A program made the translations under genes and the position numbers. From Paracidovorax citrulli (GTDB taxonomy: Bacteria > Pseudomonadota > Gammaproteobacteria > Burkholderiales > Burkholderiaceae_C), in contig NZ_FNEY01000005.1 of the NCBI RefSeq assembly GCF_900100305.1, forward strand, positions 62,001 to 126,000: a stretch of DNA of 64,000 bases, written 5' to 3'. Shown here piece by piece: positions 62,300 through 64,000 of the stretch (the stretch's first letter is position 1; each line of letters begins with the position of its first letter). Below the pieces are notes generated by a model. That model did not search any database. It saw only the letters and a list, made by a program, of their open reading frames with translations, and was not told the DNA's origin.

Positions 62300-62737
62300 A
62301 TGCCCTATGTATCTTTAAACTACAAAAACAACTCGGCAGCACCCGTAGGAAAGTGGACATGCGCCCCGACGTCGAATCTTCAGCCGTTTGGAGAAGTTCC
62401 ACCGACCAACAAGACCGGGGGACCGAATTTCTGTGGCCAGTGCGTCTCTTACGTCAAAAAGGTTTGTCCATCTCTGCCAGGCACCACCCAATGGCGCAAA
62501 GGTGCTCAAGTCAAAGACAATCAAAGCATAGCGCCCGGCACCGCCATCGCCACATTCAATGCCTCGGGCCACTATGAAGGCCACGCAGCCATCTACGTGA
62601 GCCAGGATGCCGCCGGCATCAAGGTATACGATCAATACGTTACTCCGCCAAGCCCTAAAGCTGTCGGCCCAAGAGTTCTCCGATGGGGCGCCCATGGCAA
62701 CTCAAACAATGGGAACAACTTTTATGTCATTGAGTAA
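62300..62737 (+). CDS. BPSL0067-family protein, putative CHAP/NlpC-like peptidoglycan amidase (possible T6SS effector)
   Basis: A 145-residue protein without a signal peptide. GPNFCGQCVSYVKKV has a catalytic-type Cys (probably C48), and GHYEGHAAIYVSQD has the His (H95), the order found in CHAP/NlpC amidases. This family occurs as type VI secretion cell-wall effectors next to STY0301-type partners. The GGAGG site 4-5 bases before ATG fixes the start. Codons and AT content differ from the surroundings, a sign of transfer. The next gene overlaps by 14 bases. Confidence 0.78.
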   Translation: MPYVSLNYKNNSAAPVGKWTCAPTSNLQPFGEVPPTNKTGGPNFCGQCVSYVKKVCPSLPGTTQWRKGAQVKDNQSIAPGTAIATFNASGHYEGHAAIYVSQDAAGIKVYDQYVTPPSPKAVGPRVLRWGAHGNSNNGNNFYVIE

Positions 62738-63065
62738 GCGAATTGCCGCTCTTCTACTTTGCCTCATTGGCTGCAGTACCGTGCTGGCGGCGCCTCCAGT
62801 CTGCCCCATTCGACAGAATCAGCCACTTCGCTACGTCGATGTATTCGATGGAGAACCATCGGGTCTCGCGACTCTTGAACCTGACGTGGCGAAGAAGCGA
62901 TACGGCCACTGGGTTCTCGGCTACATCTACGATGAGGGCCGGTTCGTTACCATGCGCTGCAAGTACGCGGACAAGCAAACGCATGATGTCAAGCTGGCGA
63001 GCCGTGTAGAGCAGTGCAGCTATTCCATCAATGCAAAGAATGTCCTTCGAGTAACTTGCAAATGA
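62724..63065 (+). CDS. STY0301-family protein, putative periplasmic immunity partner
   Basis: A 113-residue exported protein. The N-terminal hydrophobic segment (RIAALLLCLIGCSTVLAAPP) ends in either a lipobox (LIGC) or a normal signal cleavage site. The mature part has two pairs of Cys and short beta strands (HWVLGYIYDEGRFVTMRCKY). It resembles STY0301-type proteins found with the BPSL0067 family. The overlap with the amidase-like gene suggests toxin-immunity coupling. Confidence 0.7.
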   Translation: MSLSKRIAALLLCLIGCSTVLAAPPVCPIRQNQPLRYVDVFDGEPSGLATLEPDVAKKRYGHWVLGYIYDEGRFVTMRCKYADKQTHDVKLASRVEQCSYSINAKNVLRVTCK

Positions 63066-63169
63066 ACGCGTACGCTGGCCGCCTTTTATTTCAAGCTCGG
63101 CAGCAACGGCCACAGCCCTTTGGCGATCCCTGCATGCCCAAGGGCTTTTTCCGACGATAAGGACTTTGC

Positions 63170-63634
63170 TCACAGCACCGGATCGCGGCGCGTGCGCAAC
63201 TGGTCTTCCAACTGGCCCACATACGCCGCCGTGGCATTGTCGGATTCCTGCGCCCGGGCTGCGACATGCGACTCCAGCGCATCGATGCGCGCCAGCAGCG
63301 CGGCCTGGCCCTGCTGATGCTGCGACTCCAGAAACGCCCGCAGTTCGGTGAAGCGCGATGCCTCGGCCCGGTCGGCCAGTTCGCGCTGGGCCTGGAGTTC
63401 CTTGGCATGGCGGCGGGTTTCCAGCAGCACGGAGCCCTGCAGCGACAGCACGTAGGCGATGAAGAAAACGCCCAGCAGCACGGTAAGCCCCAGCATCAGC
63501 AGGCCGAGCGGTGCCTGAAAGGATGTGAAGCCGAGCGAAATCGCCGAGGGCGTGGCCAGGGTGGTCCAGTTGAGCGCGGCGAGCACGGCAATCGCCGCGA
63601 CGATGAGCAGGATGACGATGGATCGGAAGGCCAT
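63170..63634 (-). CDS. LapA-domain inner-membrane protein
   Basis: A 154-residue protein with two membrane helices in the first 65 residues (SIVILLIVAAIAVLAALNWT and PLGLLMLGLTVLLGVFFIAY), matching the LapA domain plan, and a cytosolic coiled coil (RRHAKELQAQRELADRAEAS and beyond). It may be involved in envelope or LPS assembly. The start MAFRSIVILL has a CGGAGAA element upstream. Confidence 0.8.
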   Translation of the reverse strand: MAFRSIVILLIVAAIAVLAALNWTTLATPSAISLGFTSFQAPLGLLMLGLTVLLGVFFIAYVLSLQGSVLLETRRHAKELQAQRELADRAEASRFTELRAFLESQHQQGQAALLARIDALESHVAARAQESDNATAAYVGQLEDQLRTRRDPVL

Positions 63635-63778
63635 GGTTGTTCTCCGGAAAGGGTGTCGGGCGCCGCGCCGCGAGGGCCGCGGCGGCGTTGGCACCCGGTT
63701 GTAACCCGGCCATGGCCGTCCCGCCGGCGCGGGGCCGGCGAAACAGATTCCGTCCTACAGGATGCGCCAGTCCCCGGA

Positions 63779-64000
63779 TCAGTTGGCCTGGGCCAGCTGA
63801 TCCAGGATCGCCGGATTCTCAAGCGTGCTGGTGTCCTGCGTGATCGCCTCCCCCTTGGCGATGGAGCGCAGCAGGCGGCGCATGATCTTGCCGCTGCGGG
63901 TCTTGGGCAGGTTGTCGCCGAAGCGGATGTCCTTCGGCTTGGCGATCGGGCCGATCTCCCTGGCCACCCAGTCGCGCAGTTCCTTGGCGATCGCTTTGGC
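63779..64000 (-). CDS. acs: Acetyl-CoA synthetase, C-terminal end (cut by the window edge)
   Basis: The last 73 residues of an acyl-CoA synthetase. The end [20 protein letters not shown] carries the regulatory acetylation lysine of Acs (SGK), and the tail ends [13 protein letters not shown]. The upstream part (catalytic core) lies beyond 64000. The tail pattern is that of bacterial Acs. Confidence 0.93.
   Translation of the reverse strand, partial: AKAIAKELRDWVAREIGPIAKPKDIRFGDNLPKTRSGKIMRRLLRSIAKGEAITQDTSTLENPAILDQLAQAN

Overview
The window is GC-rich DNA from a plant-associated betaproteobacterium of the family Comamonadaceae. The best fit is the Acidovorax/Paracidovorax avenae-citrulli group. 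The evidence is high GC with strong third-position bias, an Fnr-controlled cbb3 oxidase cluster, a beta-proteobacterial 6S RNA after zapA, and several genes that look like type III effectors placed behind plant-inducible-promoter (PIP) boxes. No rRNA or tRNA gene was seen, and no complete insertion sequence. The assignment is an inference from content, not from a database match.

Layout. 1-4.7 kb: end of a DEAD-box helicase, DUF6172, a frameshifted aldo/keto reductase, slyX, an aminotransferase and nth. 4.7-5.0 kb: a relic of a type I-C-like CRISPR array without cas genes, then a hairpin. 5.0-9.5 kb: an XopE/HopX-like effector, an acetyltransferase, a TerB/DUF697 protein and an MHS transporter. 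9.6-10.4 kb: a scrambled pseudogene (GntR regulator, Asp/Glu racemase and an unknown tail). 10.4-11.5 kb: a PIP-driven pair of unknown genes. 11.5-30.5 kb: cobalamin salvage and uptake (cobT, cobQ; then cobD, cbiB, bluB, cobO, btuDCF, cobU, cbiA and a TonB receptor behind a cobalamin riboswitch). This region is interrupted by an SDR gene, a DUF3037/HipA-like pair and a PIP-driven two-gene effector operon. 30.5-35 kb: a zapB-like gene, zapA, 6S RNA, then a GGDEF-EAL protein and an HD-GYP protein. 35-46.5 kb: a microaerobic block with a SafE-like protein, hemN, fnr, ccoH, ccoG, ccoPQON, ccoS and ccoI. 46.5-49.3 kb: a HopBF1-like kinase effector, a universal stress protein and a Fic effector. 49.4-55.6 kb: a malonate catabolism cluster. 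55.8-64 kb: lgt, an LRR-Fic (AvrAC/XopAC-like) effector, bacterioferritin, ilvD, a cytochrome c, an amidase/immunity-like pair beside an IS5-type remnant, a LapA-like protein and the end of acetyl-CoA synthetase.

Two regulatory networks can be read from the DNA. The first is a PIP-box network (TTCGB-N15-TTCGB with a -10-like hexamer 30-32 bases downstream). Five good boxes and one imperfect box each sit in front of an effector or candidate effector. The effectors are scattered singly or as pairs among housekeeping genes, not gathered in an island. The second is an Fnr network (TTGAC-N4-RTCAA) with boxes at hemN/fnr, ccoN, ccoI, the universal stress gene and the MHS transporter. The cobalamin genes form a third unit under riboswitch control.

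The most promising undescribed material is the PIP-controlled pair at 10.5-11.5 kb, the PIP-controlled operon at 16.7-19.9 kb (a possible permuted-papain protein coupled to a phospholipase D-like protein), and the kinase-like and Fic candidates around 46.6-49.3 kb. All functional calls were made by reading translations and motifs by eye. No search was run.
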